64,000 nt of DNA. It comes from Brugia malayi. Its lineage: Eukaryota; Nematoda; Chromadorea; Rhabditida; Onchocercidae. The stretch is taken from assembly GCF_000002995.4 (NCBI RefSeq), contig NW_025062476.1, positions 13,697,001-13,761,000 on the forward strand. The letters are read 5' to 3'. Each line of letters starts with the position of its first letter. Positions within the stretch are counted from its first letter, which is position 1. The notes under the pieces were generated by a model. That model made no database searches. It saw nothing but the letters and a program-made list of their open reading frames with translations, and was not told where the DNA came from. Shown piece by piece: positions 1 to 12,492 of the stretch. Both the position numbers and the translations under genes were made by a program.

Positions 1-789
1 TTTAAGACTTATATGTCTATGTTATCTAATATTTTGCTATTTTATTTAAGAATTATTATAGCAATTATTGTCTCCTTTTTTTTTTAAAAAATTGTTTTCA
101 TTAATTTTGAACAATTACTTTACTTTACTTACAAATTATTGCAGTAATTAATTTTTTTTTTAATATTGTTGTCAATTTTGTAATGTATTTATATTTGATA
201 ATAAATTTTTTTCTATTTTATAATTTCAGAAAGCGATATGGAAGTGATTAAACATTATGAACAAATATCAATTCGACCTAATTTGAGCTCTGTATCATTT
301 TGCATAAATCATCTTTCCATACTATTTTTTTTTTTTATTTTTATAGCTAATATCAACCTTTAATACCTGTATAAAGTTTTTTTTTAATCTTTTTAAATTT
401 ATACCAAAAAAAAGAAGAAGCATATCATATAATAATTTTATTAATAATTAAATATCCTCTAATATTTTTTTCTCAAGCAGAAGCAGAAATTAAATTATTA
501 AATAAAATACAGGTAAATGATGTAGAAAATATATTAGTAGAATAAAATATATGATTATTAATATTGTTTAATAAAGTAAATAAATAAATATTAATGAAAA
601 CATAAATATTTGTATTTAATCAATTTCTATTTTATAATTTTACTCAATTTAAAAATTTACATACGAAATTATTTTTGATATGAAGAAAATACGAAATATT
701 TTAAAATAATACTTTTTCTTCTTAACGTTTAAATTTATCTAAAAATTAGTAATAAAAATTTCATAAAAAGAAAGAAAAAAAGAGAATGA
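1..789 (+). other. Upstream/intronic sequence of KChIP-like gene
   Basis: AT-rich sequence with two possible 5' coding exons of the calcium-sensor-like gene that follows. One lies after a TTTCAG acceptor at about 234 and reads MEVIKHYEQISIRPNLS; the other, at about 483-512, reads AEIKLLNKIQ and ends in a CAG/GTAAAT donor. The second would join in phase 0 to an acceptor (AATTTCAG) ending at 805, just inside the open frame that begins at 790. Vertebrate KChIPs have an RPE/LE-type segment here, which fits loosely. The phase between the two small exons does not close, so this part is tentative. Confidence 0.3.
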
Positions 790-1860
790 ATGGATGAATT
801 TCAGATTTTACCAGGACAACATTTTACAGCTAGTGAATTACGAGCTCTTTATAGAGCATTTAAGGATACGTTACCTATTTGTCGAGATTCATTCCGTGAT
901 ATATATGCTAATATTTTTCCTCACGGTGATGCTGAACAATTTGCTGATTTGATATTTGATAGTATCGTACGTCAACAAGCCGAATGTGTTACGTTTACGG
1001 TAATTTATTTTTGCGTCAACATGCTGGATGATTTTAGACTTACTTATTTATTGTTAACTTGTGTAATATTTCATTTTACTATGCAAATACTTTTTTGATG
1101 ATTTACATTTTTAATTGTAATTGCAGGACTTCGTTGGTGTATGCTCAACTTTGCTCAGGGGAACAGTAGAAGAAAAATTAAATTGGATCTACAAATTATA
1201 TGATCCGAGAAATACCGGTAAAATTGGATGGGAACGAATTTTTAGGATTATCACCGCTATTGATGACTTAATTGGTTAGAGTTTGAGAAAAAAGAAAAAT
1301 TTCTTTTTAATGAGAAAACATAGATTTGCAAAGGATTGATAATATTTTGCTTTCATATGATATAACATAACTGTAGCAGTTTATTTTTAGCAATTAGAAA
1401 ATATTCAAAATTAAATTATACAATGTCAATAATATCAAAAGGAAAAATACAATTTAGGAACCAAAGCAATTCCAATAGTATCACCGGAACAGCGAGTAGA
1501 ACAAGCTAGACAAATTATACAGGTAGACATGCACTGCTACATATTTATCGTAATTTATTTTAAATTCCGTAAAATATCTTTAAAAAAAGATTTAACTTTT
1601 GCTTCAATAATATTGAACAACAGAAATAGAGTTGACCATCCTGTTACACTGCTGAAAATTAGCTTTCGATTTAGCTTAGATCAAGAAGAGATTCTAAAAA
1701 AAAAAAATATTCAAATTCTCTGATTCTTTAATTTTTTCAGAAGTTTGATCACGAAAATAAGGGTTGGATATCACGGGAAGATTTTATGATAGTGTGCAGC
1801 CAAGATGAACGTATTCTCCAGTCAATTTCAACACTCTGCTCATCAATTATGATAAAATAG
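790..1860 (+). CDS. KChIP/neuronal calcium sensor-like protein with degenerate EF-hands
   Basis: Four exons (790-999, 1127-1274, 1458-1522, 1741-1860) join in frame to 180 residues, all with GT-AG junctions. The order of motifs matches Kv-channel-interacting proteins and other NCS proteins: FTASELRALYRAFK near the N-terminus, IFPHGDAEQFADLIFD, then DFVGVCSTLLRGTVEEKL and IYKLYDPRNTGKIGW, a last helix-loop after KFDHENKGWI, and the C-terminal SQDERILQSI. Typical family members are about 190-250 residues, so the amino end may be longer. Seen directly: the loop DPRNTGKIGWER lacks the acidic residue at position 12, and DHENKGWISRED is only partly canonical, so calcium binding may be reduced. Role by family: modulation of A-type potassium channels or calcium signalling at the membrane. 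It is convergent with the minus-strand gene that ends at 2141. A pure NCS-1-type function is less likely given the weak loops. Confidence 0.8.
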
Positions 1861-2140
1861 CAGATAGTATGCCAGGAAAATAAAAATGAAATAATAAAAT
1901 GTTTACAAGAATCATACTGACAATCAACATTTAGAAAAAAAAATGGATAAAAACAAAGAAATTAAGAAACTTTAGCATTCAAGCAAATTATAGGTTTAGC
2001 CAAGCTTTTAGACTACATAATAACAGAATAATTGCGTTTCGTCCTGCTTATGAATATCAAATAATTTACAAATAACGTAATTATAGAAAAGTGAGAAACA
2101 AAATGTGACTCAAATTTATGGTTCAAAATAATACCATAAT
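1861..2140. other. Convergent intergenic spacer
   Basis: About 280 bases between the stop of the KChIP-like gene and the stop of the minus-strand gene. It is AT-rich, with AATAAA-like sequences near 1890-1900 that could serve as poly(A) signals for the plus gene. No coding exon seen. Confidence 0.5.
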
Positions 2141-5100
2141 CTACGTGTTGCCTTTTCTGCTGTCCTTCAGAACCGTAAACAACTTTTTTGCAGTTGATGC
2201 TGTTGTACTTTCAACGTCTTTTGTCAGCTATAAATATCAATATTATCTGCAGTATATTCGTTTCATAAAAGCTGAACAATTTATTCAGGTCAGCATAAAA
2301 TAAGTTCAAACAAATTGATGGTATGTTGTCATCTATATCAATTTTCCACCGTTTTAGTCTTTTGCTAATAAATGGTCAGCTTAATTCAGTCAAACATGCT
2401 ATATCATAAGAATAAATATATAATAAGTAATAAAAAAAATGAACATAAAAAATTTAAAAAAATCTATATTTACCATTTCACGAAATCGAGCTCTTGCTTC
2501 TGCGATATTCTCTTGAGGTATTAAAGAATATTTGAATCTAAAAAAGAACTTATAAGATATGAGATATAAAAGTAAAAGAGATAAAAAAAAAAAAAAAATA
2601 ATCAGCCCAAATCTCAGAACATCTTTCTATCAAAAGAAACATAATAGCTCATACTTTTCCTGCTCATTTCTTAATTCTTTTTCCTTATTCTTGATCTCCT
2701 GCAAAAGAGCAAATCGTTCCTCCGATATCACCGTGCTCAAATTAAGAACACTGGTAGAACTTACATCCTGAAAGGAAGACGGCAAGATATATTACAAGTT
2801 ACTGAAACCCTCAAAAGATTAAAAAAAGTAAGGATTCTAGAGAAACTATAAAACTAAACCTGCTAAATTTAATTTCCGTTTATCTGTCTAAATTAATTCT
2901 CTTTCACAGATAAACTAACAAGGAAATGTAATATTACAATATACCTGTTTTTTGTTTTCTTCATCCACTACTAGTTCAAACGATTCAGCTTCCGAGATGC
3001 TAGCATTGAGTGTACTAATTTCGTCCTGATATAAAAAAATTACAAAACTAGTTTTTTTTTAAGTTTTTGGATCACAAAAAAATAAAATAGAAAGAAAAAA
3101 TCCCAGTAATGTACTAACCCAATCAGCAGTAGATAATGACTTGTCAGCGTCGTAGTTTCCGAATTTCTGCAAAAACTCATCAAAACATAAAGTGCAATCA
3201 CAAATGGACAGAGCCATAAAATCAATAAGATAATTTCATACTATTATTGAGATTCGGTCATACTTTTACAAAGATGATTCACATCTAAAATGATTTTCTA
3301 AAACTTTGAATTAAATTTTGAAATACAAGAAACTAAATGAAATATACCGCTGTATATTCGCGCTTTAGTGTTGTAAGTTCTGCCATGATCTTCAATTTTT
3401 TGTCGGGCAAAATTGCAAAAAGTCGTCCAGCGCTACAAAAAAATTATTGATTACGCTCACTAGTTGTAAAAAACTGTTAATACTACAATATACTCACCTG
3501 TTCTCGAAATTTTCATCACACAGCAAGGGTTTAAAGTCAACAAAAGTTTCCCCATCGACCCACTGCCCTGAAAAAATTCAATTTACTAAAAAATTGCCTA
3601 ACAAAAAAATTTAACATTAAAAAACCAGGTACAAATGATTCATTTTAAAAGTAAGCAAACAACTAGAAACAGTTATTCTAAAAAATCAAAAATTAATATC
3701 CCTTTTGAGTAATTTCTGTTCTGTTTTTTGTAAGAGTTAGAAAAAATTATTAATTATGAATTAAATTATTAAATTATTAATCAAAATTATTAATTAAAAA
3801 ATTATAAAGAAAAAATTATAAATCTGTTCGTTCAGAAGCTGCTAATACTACTGCATACCCACCGTTGGAAGATGACTACTATCTTCTGTTCTAATTGATT
3901 TTACTTTATCTTCGTCAGATCACATTTCTACTGTAAGCAGTTAACCATTATCAGTACCTCTGGAAACTATGCGTTAGCAATATTTTTTTAGAAAAACCGA
4001 ACTTAAACTTACTTACACTTTTACATGAGGATGTGTTTCACTTATTAATCAAAACTTACAAATTTTCTGGACGAAATATCGTGTAGCATCGAAGCATTCA
4101 GAATCAGTAAAAAGAATAATATTATCATCATGACGCACAAAGGAGAACAAATTCGTTGGTTCATTAGTATACAATAAGGACTGGTCACTAGTAATGTCTC
4201 GTGATGTTCCCTCTTTCCTACAAGCCCGTGTAAATTAATTGAAACGTTATGAAAATTACAGAAGAATATTTTGCACTAGGTTTTAACTCACGTAAATATG
4301 AAATTTTGAGCGAAAGCAGCTTCGATAAACAGATTTTCCTTATCAACCACTGATTGCTTTTGTGTTTCTATCGCTGAAGTTTGTATTATATCTGGGAATT
4401 CAGAAATAATATTGATAATTGCCGTAGAAATTTCACCTTTAGGATATTTATTCTGAAATTTGATCGTTTCATCATATCAGATCGAATATAAAATAGTGTA
4501 GCATTAAATAGTCTTAAATGAAGATAACATATTCCAGACAAGAGTACTGTAAAAGTTCGCATTTAGCGCTACACTAATAACCTCAATATTGACAACGTTA
4601 ACTTTGTTGGCGATAACTCTGCGTAATAACTAAATTAGTTATTAAAAAAAACAAACCAATTGAATAAAATCATCTTTCAAAACGATCTTACTACAATATT
4701 TGAATACGGATTGAATATCACCAGCTCCAAGCCAACCATACACTTCACTAAAAATATGCCCATTATTTAATTTGAGTAATTTAAATAATATATATACATA
4801 TATATATATATATATATCTGTAGCTCCATTTTATTATTACTAATTTCTTATCGCGTAGAAAACTTCTGCGCATTCATTTCAAAAGGTTTTCCAAAAGGTT
4901 AAATAGATCGGCTATTAAACATAAATATGTATAAATTTTTGTAAGAAAGTAATCTACAAAAGTATATCTAAGAAATTTACTAAAAACATATTCAACAATT
5001 AATTTAAAGAATTTATGAACTATATTACAAAAAAATTCGGCATCTAGTATTTAGTTCCTAATGTTTCTAATTCATATCACCTACGCTTTTTTCATCATGT

Positions 5101-5475
5101 TAGCTTTGTTCACTCGTTTAACATTTGCATGAGCTCCAATTATTGATAACAATTCAGAAACATTCTCTGAAAAAGATGTATACATTTATGATTGAACAAA
5201 AGGAAGGAAGGAAGAACAGTAGAAATGAATTTTGGATTAAATTTATTTTATGTTTCACAATTTCATAATATCTGATTACTAAAACATCATTTTGATCTTA
5301 GCAATAATTTCTAGCTATGATGATCCTAAGTAAAATAATAACAATAATAATAATAATAAAGATTGAAAATTTTGCGTCGTGATGGATTGATCGGTTGAAA
5401 TCGCGGAATAATCGTTGTGACAGCATCATGTTTAGTCTTTGAAATTCGTTTCGTCCCTCTTCTCTTCTTTGGCAT
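2141..5475 (-). CDS. Unidentified multi-exon protein, basic N-terminus and coiled-coil C-terminus
   Basis: I do not recognise the family. Exons read on the minus strand, 5' to 3': first ATG at 5475 (MPKKRRGTKRISKTK, NLS-like), then 5085-5164, 4692-4747, 4582-4616, 4292-4452, 4060-4217, 3498-3567, 3348-3432, 3119-3166, 2945-3025, 2655-2767, 2474-2537 and 2141-2227 (stop). All internal junctions from 5164 down close in frame with GT-AG ends and give about 345 residues. The donor of the first exon is not resolved. Middle segments include VYGWLGAGDIQSVFKYC, LFSFVRHDDNIILFTDSE and AGRLFAILPDKKLKIMAEL. The C-terminal third is charged and heptad-like (ERFALLQEIKNKEKELRNEQ). The basic start and coiled coil suggest a nuclear or chromosome-associated structural protein, but that is inference only. 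Confidence 0.65.
4788..4817. repeat. (TA)n microsatellite
   Basis: Run of alternating T and A inside an intron of the minus-strand gene. Confidence 0.8.
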
Positions 5476-7246
5476 TTTCTTAAAATATCACTTTAAATAA
5501 ACTTTAAATAAATAATCAAATTAAATAAAATTTATTTAATGAACTAATTTAATCAAATTAATTAATTACTAAATTAATTAAATTAAACCTAACTTAGAAA
5601 CTTTCTATCCAAATTTATATGTTCGCGCCGAACTTAACAATCTCACGGGCCAAATATGCAAATTTATATCCCAGCTAAACATTTTGGTAATATTTATAAA
5701 TGAAAAATAAGAATGATGAAAAAATGCGAATAATTATTCAAAAAAAAAAAAAGAAAAATTGGTTGTCAAGTTTATATCCAAGAAGAAAATGTATGATCAA
5801 AAAAACAAAAGATTTTCTTTCTTTCTTTTCTTTTTGAATAATTACTTTTATTGAAATATTAAATATATTTGATTATTTTTGGCATAAAATTGAATTAAAC
5901 AATTATTTAAATTGATAACTTTTAAAATTTCATTTCATTTGAAAATAAAATTAATAATATCAACTTTTTTCCCTTTATTTTCTGGTGAAAAAAATGGATA
6001 AATTGATGAATGTATGGTAGAATAGTTGGATAAACTATGACTGTATTTGTAACTTTCCGGTTAGATATGGATTTTACTTTCCGGTTAAACATAAAACTGT
6101 ATGCATATGATTGCAAATTTTTTAATATTTGAAATTATGATATAATTTTGGATTGGATTGAAAAATAAATGTGTTGTAATTTTACAAACAGATACAAATT
6201 ATATTATATTTTTCATATTGAATTAATTTATAATTACATGAAAAAATTTGTAAACATTTTATATTATTATTTTAGTCGATTTTTAGAAGTCTAAAAGAAT
6301 TTATAAATAGTAAATAAATTTACTGAAAATGTGTTAATAATTTTATAGTTTTTGGCAATTTTTTTTTTTTTTTTTGTTTTATTTATTTTTTTATAAATTA
6401 ATGGTAATTTATTATTGATCATTTAGTAATAGCAATTTTAGTACTATGTTATTGTCTATGTATTTATGAAAGAAATTGTGCATAAACAATGTTATAATGA
6501 CTAGGTTAGGTCAAAGGTCAACAAGCAAACTTATATTAGCAAGGTTAGGTCGAAGGTCAATAAGTAAACTTTTCCGTTTGTATGTTTTATTATTGGAAAT
6601 AGCTCAGTCGATATATTCGATGTATCATTAACTGGTAGATAAATTAGTTTGCTAAGTTTATTTAATTTTTTTGTTTAAATTTCATAAAATATTTTTAGTA
6701 TGAGAATGATTTGAAATTTTTAGATTTGACATTTTTAAATTATTAATTTTTACAATTTTTGCATTTTTTTTCTCAACCAATTGAAATTTTTATTTATCAA
6801 TTGAAAATTATTAGTGAAATAAATTTTATAAATTGATACAAAAGAAAAAAAAAATTTTTTTTTTTAGTTTAGCAAATATTTTGAATAATTAAATAAAAAT
6901 TAATAATCAAATTATTTAATTAATTTATTGTTTTTTTTTTTCTTTTTGCTACTTTCTAATTGAAAAATTTTTGAAAATTTTTATTATTTTCTTCCATTTT
7001 TTTTTCTCTCAAAAGTTTTATTATTATTTAATTCTTTTGGACTTTGTTGTTTTTGTTTATTTATTTATCTTTTTTTTTTTTGTTTATTATTATATTTTTA
7101 ATAGCTTTTTTTTTTAGGTTAGCTATTTGCTTTTTTTTTTTAATTATTGCATTTTATTAGCAAATTATTGCATACTATATTCGTTATTAAACAGAAATAA
7201 TAATTGAAAAATTTCAATAAACTTTTTTTTTTTTTTTTTTTTCAGA
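5476..7246. other. Divergent intergenic region upstream of TTR-like gene 1
   Basis: About 1.8 kb between the divergent starts at 5475 (-) and 7247 (+). It is AT-rich with long A and T runs, including one immediately before the TTR-like start. It carries a 39-bp direct repeat with DR1-type nuclear receptor sites (separate entry). No coding exon supported; the open frame at 5922-6116 (-) has no splice context or recognisable sequence. Confidence 0.6.
6502..6570 (+). promoter_or_regulatory. Pair of DR1-type nuclear receptor elements in a 39-bp direct repeat
   Basis: AGGTCA-A-AGGTCA lies at 6508-6520, a perfect DR1 arrangement. AGGTCG-A-AGGTCA, one mismatch, lies at 6547-6559. Both sit in a duplicated block (GGTTAGGTC.AAGGTCAA...AAACTT). 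DR1 is the classical site for HNF4/RXR-type receptors, and nematodes have a large HNF4-derived NHR family. The block is about 700 bp upstream of TTR-like gene 1 and about 1 kb upstream of the divergent gene. Binding is inferred. Confidence 0.5.
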
Positions 7247-8467
7247 ATGTTCCGATTTTGGTTTACAATTTTATTTATTCTTTTAACATTTGCTAATTTA
7301 ATAAGAACATATCGAGTTGAACGTATGATACAGTCAACAGCTATTCGTGGTAAATTTATTTGTGGTCAAAAACCGGCAATTGGCGTACGAATAAAATTAT
7401 TTGAATTGGATAATAATCTTATAAATCAACCAATTACAACTGATGAATATATGCTAAGTAATTATTTTTTATATTTTAAATTTATATATAAAAAAAAATG
7501 AAGTTCTTGAAATGTTATTATTTACATAGAATAAAAGTTAAAAAAAACAAAAAAAAAAAACAAAAAACAAAACAAAAAATAATAATAAAACAAATGAAAA
7601 AATTGCTCAAAAAAATTTTGTAAAATTTTTTTTAAATTATAATTTTTTTTTTAATTTTATTGAAATCTTCAGCAATAAATCCAGATGATGTCTTAAATGA
7701 AACATATACCGATGAAGATGGACAATTCTTTATACATGGTACAACAGTTGAAGTTAGTCAAATTCAACCAATCTTAAAAGTTTACCACAATTGTCTGCAT
7801 GATGGATTGGTTAGTGCTATTAAAAAATAACAAAAAAAAAATAAATAAATAAATAAAATGTTTGTCACATAGTCAGAATTTAATAATTAAACATTCTTAA
7901 TTTAATTACTTGTTAAAATAGATAATTGAATTAATTATGAATTTGTTTTCTAGCATTTTTATTACAGCCTGGATTTCGAAAAATTCATTTCGTGGTACCA
8001 TATCATTTCACTAATTATGGTATCCATGCTGAAAAAGTTTTAGATTTGGGCATTTTTAATTTGGAAGCAATACTACCTGTGAGTGTGTATTAATTAATTA
8101 ATTATAATTTCAGATTAATTACATTAAATAATTATAATTTGAATATTTAACAAATGAAATTTGTTAATTTTTGACTAATTCAATATTTATTAGTTTTGAT
8201 TTGTCGTTGATTTTTGAGGCACTCAAGGTAGTAATTAAAACAAAAAAAAGAAAAGCAATTACTACTATTTGAAAAAAAAATTTAAAGTGATAAAACAAAA
8301 TTTTGAACAAATTAATGAATTACTACACTTGTATCGAAAATTATTTATCAAAATTATTTACCGTATAAATATTGAAATTATTTAATTTAAGAATTGAAAC
8401 TTTTCATTGCATTTTCTAATTCAGATACTAATTTCAGGATGAACAACACGAGAGTTACGTATCATAA
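7247..8467 (+). CDS. Transthyretin-like family protein 1 (secreted)
   Basis: Exons 7247-7457, 7673-7809, 7968-8078 and 8438-8467 join in frame to 162 residues. The N-terminus is a signal peptide (FWFTILFILLTFANLI). The mature part follows the nematode TTR-like pattern: IRGKFICGQKPAIGVRIKLF, then a NPDDVLNETYTDEDGQFFIHG strand-turn region in pieces, LKVYHNC, and RKIHFVVP...VLDLGIFNLEA. The two family cysteines (in FICG and YHNC) are present and would form the usual disulfide. Length is typical (about 140-170). Secreted TTR-like proteins are nematode-expanded; C. elegans TTR-52 bridges phosphatidylserine on dying cells to an engulfment receptor, but most members have no known ligand. First of three tandem copies and the closest to the standard family: its last exon is short (DEQHESYVS) and lacks the tail found in the next two. 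Confidence 0.9.
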
Positions 8468-9019
8468 TGTTGATTTATTGCAATCTCATTGTTATTTTGA
8501 ATTATTTAATAAGACATAATTAAATAAATTTTAAATTTGAATTAAGTTATATTATTTTAACATTTTTGATACTTTTAAAATTCATCAAAAAATGCTGATC
8601 AGACTTTTTTGTACTTATTTTTCAGATTATTACTAGGTCAAAGTTCAATTTTTTTCCTTTAAAATCGCAACAACTTTTTGTTTTACACATTTGTTATGTC
8701 TATTCTTATCACACTTAAATTTTTTAAAAGAAATAAAATTTTTTACCAATTATTGTCTTTTTCATCTTATTTCATATGTTTTTCTATTCCTATTTATTTT
8801 ATTATAAAATTTGTTTATCAGTTTTTTTACTTTTTCCTTACTATTTATAAATTTTTTCTTTTTTGAAAAAAAGAAAATTTTATTTTAAATTGCCATTTCT
8901 TCGCTTTTTTTGAATAATTTTTGAATGAAAGAAATGGAATAATAATTATTATATTTGATATAAATAATTAATATAAACAAATTTTAGTGGTATTTTTTAT
9001 GAAAATATTTTAGAGAATT
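8468..9019 (+). other. Intergenic spacer between TTR-like genes 1 and 2
   Basis: AT-rich, with one DR1-like site (separate entry). The open frame at 8678-8866 is mostly Phe/Ile/Tyr from T-rich sequence and is not considered coding. Confidence 0.6.
8635..8647 (+). promoter_or_regulatory. DR1-like nuclear receptor site
   Basis: AGGTCA-A-AGTTCA: two half-sites in direct repeat with a 1-base spacer, one mismatch from consensus in the second. It lies about 370 bp upstream of TTR-like gene 2, matching the DR1 pair upstream of gene 1. Confidence 0.4.
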
Positions 9020-11078
9020 ATGCTACAATTATTATTATTACTATTATTTTGGCTATTAGCAAATTTTCAACTATTAGAAAGTCGAATGCAAGCGGTAAAA
9101 ATTCGAGGAATTTTTCAATGTGGCGCTGAAATTCCACATAATGCAACAATTGAATTATGGGATGAAGATGAACCATTGATAAATTTTGTTCATGAATTTT
9201 TCAATCAGAAAAAAGGTAGGAAATTTCCTAAAATTAAAAAAGAAAAAAAAATAATAAAATTTAAAAGATATTTCATTGTATTATTTCAATATAAACTATT
9301 GAAGTGAAAAAAAAAATATTTTATTACAATTACATCAATTTAATATCAAATGGAAATGTGACAATTATTTTGGTTAAATGTTATGATAATTTGAAAAAAT
9401 TTTCAACTTATTTAATGAAAAATTAAATTTGGATGAATGAATTAACAAACAAAATAAAAAAATGCTAATTTGGAAAGATTTTTTTAAAAAATAAGGAAAT
9501 CCATTTTTAATTTTTAATTTTTTAAATTTATATTTCATTTTTAAATTAATAATTCTTTGATATGATAATTTTAAGGTATTAATCCAGATGATAAACTGTT
9601 CACAACACATCCAAATACTGATGGAAGTTTTGAAATTAGTGCTATGCATGAAGAATTAACAAAATTAAGTTTATATATGGTTGTGTATCATCAATGTGAA
9701 CATTTATTTCATTTCAAATATAATCAATTTAAGGATAGAGAGGTTAGATATTATTTTATTTTTTATAATTTAACAACAAAACTTATTTTATGGTTCTCTC
9801 CACTAAACATTTTTATTTATCTTAAATTATCAAATTATTTAAAAAATTCAATATTTAATTCTTTAATTTCAAGTAATTGTTTAGTTATTTATTGATTTTA
9901 TCTAATTTTTTATTTTTAATTATTTAGTTCTTTATTTTATAACTTGTAATCGCTTTAATTAATTGTTTATTATTTATTGATTTTATCTAATTTCAAAAAT
10001 GATCAATAAATTGGTAATACAATAATTATGTCATTTAATAATACTTTAAGAAACAGTTAACCAATACAAAATGCATAAATTTTTTTTTCAAATATAAATC
10101 GAATTGTTAAAATTGAATTTTAATTATTAATAAAATTTAGTGATAAAGCAATAATAGTTTTTTATTTTTTATTTTATTATTATTTTTTTTTTACTTTTGA
10201 TTTTTTACAGTTTCAAAGATGGAGACGATTCATATTTCGTATACCAGGACAATACGTAAATGATGGTGAAGAAGCTATAAAAGTCTTCGACCTGGGTACC
10301 TGGAATTTACAATTTAAATTTATGGTAATTTGTGGTATTTCAATTTATTTAAATAATTTTACTCAAATTTTGATCATTTTTCCATGGTTCTATGCTAAAT
10401 TTGTTTATAATTCAAATATAATTTTTTCAAAAATTAATTTAACAGAGTGATACAATCAATTCAAAATCAAATTTGATTTGATTAATAAGTGAGCAGATGA
10501 AATAAATGAAATAAAAGTGGTGACAATAAAATAAATGAAGTAAGTGGTGACAATGACATAAATGAAGTAAAAGTGGTGACAGTGAAATAAATGGTGACAA
10601 TAAGTTAATCAGATAAGATAAAGCTATACAAATGGAAACAATAATCATGACAAAAAAAGTAGTAGATTAAATAGATAATTGATTAGTGATATTAGATAAT
10701 TGATTACTGATCACGTGTTACGTCACACGTACTCTGTTATGGATCAAGAAAAAAAAATAGAAAAAAAGTATTCTAAAAGTCAATTAAAGATGAAATAATT
10801 AGTAATTAATGTGTGTCAAAATAACTTTCAATCTTATAAATTTTACCGTTTTTAAAAGTTTAGGTTAGTTTTTTTGTGAGAGTGTTAATTTAGAAGAAAT
10901 GTTAAAATTTATTATAATATTATATCAGATAACAAATATCGTTAAATGTATTTTACAGGACGAAGAATTAATTATAAGTTGTGGTGAAACTAATTTTAAA
11001 CATTGTTTATCCAAGTATCCAGAATATTCACCATATTTAGAACTTTTGTGGAAGAATTTTAATCTTGGAATTTGGTAA
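9020..11078 (+). CDS. Transthyretin-like family protein 2, with C-terminal extension
   Basis: Exons 9020-9215, 9576-9742, 10211-10324 and 10959-11078 give 198 residues with closed phases. The signal peptide is MLQLLLLLLFWLLANFQLLE. The TTR-like core is IRGIFQCGAEIPHNATIELW, then INPDDKLFTTHPNTDGSFEI, YMVVYHQC, and RFIFRIPGQYV...KVFDLGTWNLQF. The cysteine pair (FQCG, YHQC) is kept. Compared with gene 1 there is an insertion at the exon 1 end (FVHEFFNQKKG) and a 39-residue exon-4 tail. That tail has two cysteines (ISCGETNFKHCLSKYP) and ends in LGIW. The same 114-nt and 120-nt exon sizes recur in gene 3, so these two are sister duplicates. Probably a secreted protein with an extra disulfide; ligand unknown. 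Confidence 0.87.
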
Positions 11079-12492
11079 TGGTAAATTAAAAGTTAAGAAT
11101 TAAAATGCATAAATTTGAAATGGGATTGGAATTTTCGTTAAACTAATATTTAAGTATTATTGTTTTTATTACTCAATGTCATTATTTCTTTAATAATTGT
11201 TTATTTTTAATGAATAATAAATAACTAAAGTACTGAAAATATTGGAAAGTTATGGGAATTTTTTTGCTAATAATATTAGCTATATTTGATTGTTTTTTCT
11301 TTTTATTTATATTTAAGAGAAGTCGATTTTACCATATAAAATCGAAAATGAATTATTTGAAAAGTTGGAAAAATAAAGTTATGCATGTTATTATGATGCT
11401 TATTTTATGTTAAATTGTTAAAGTTGAAGTAAAACTAAATTAAAGAAAAAAAAAAGAAAAAGAAAAAATTAGTTTTAAAATGTTGCATTGTTACTTATTT
11501 AATTCATTCCTTATTTTTTTGTAATAATCAATGAGTAATTTTCAATTGATTTGAATTTTTCACTTTGTTACTAATATTTTAGCATGTGATTTGCATATTA
11601 ATTAATAATCATAAATGTTTAACTTAATTTTCAAAATGTTTCATATTGTTTGCTGAGGACTTAAGGAATTTGTCAAAGTAATTTTTATGGTTGTAATTTT
11701 GGAATGGAATTGGTATAGATAGATGTGTAATAATAATAATAATAATAAATAAATAAATAAATAAATAATGGCAATAATGGCAATAATAAGAATAATATTT
11801 AAAATTATAATAAAAATAAATATATTATAATAGTAATGAGTTTGAAACTGCTTAAAAATGAAATATTATATTTAAGTTATATTCCAGAAAAAAATAAATA
11901 AAAATTTGTATTGCTAAGCCAAATTTGAAGTAACAGTAATTTTTACTTTAATATACTAACAATTTCAATGTGTTTCGCTTAGTTTTGTTTCAAATAAATA
12001 ATGCAGTTGAAATTAGAATATATAATCAATTGTTATTGTGAACTTTCTTTTATTATTAATTGTTTCAAATTTCTCGATGTATTATATTGTAAAATTTTAA
12101 TAACACTTTATATCAGAGTGGTTTTAATTTCAGTAATTTTATTAATTATTAATATAATCAGTTGATTGCCATTTTTACTAACTAATTTTCTTCGCATCGA
12201 TCATTTTATCAATTTATCAAATTATCACTTTTCTTTATTTGCTATCAGCTAATCATAACTACCATATCAGTATTATCATATCTACATTAAAAGTAATACT
12301 AACTTCACGCTGCTATTACATTTTATTTTAATCGCTTATGATTGCATTTAAATATTTAATTTTAAGAATATTCAAATTTGCTAAGTTAAATTTGATAATT
12401 GAATTTTGTATAATTCACAATTTATCAAACAAATAATTTTTCTATTAGTTATCAAATCTTTGATTAATTAATTAATCAGATCTATTTTAGCA
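11079..12492. other. Intergenic region between TTR-like genes 2 and 3
   Basis: About 1.4 kb of AT-rich sequence with an (AATA)/(TAA) simple repeat at about 11731-11770. No coding exon and no DR1 site seen here. Confidence 0.6.

Noticed and set aside
5922..6116. Minus-strand frame of 64 codons between divergent genes
   Set aside because: No motif, AT-driven composition, no splice sites.
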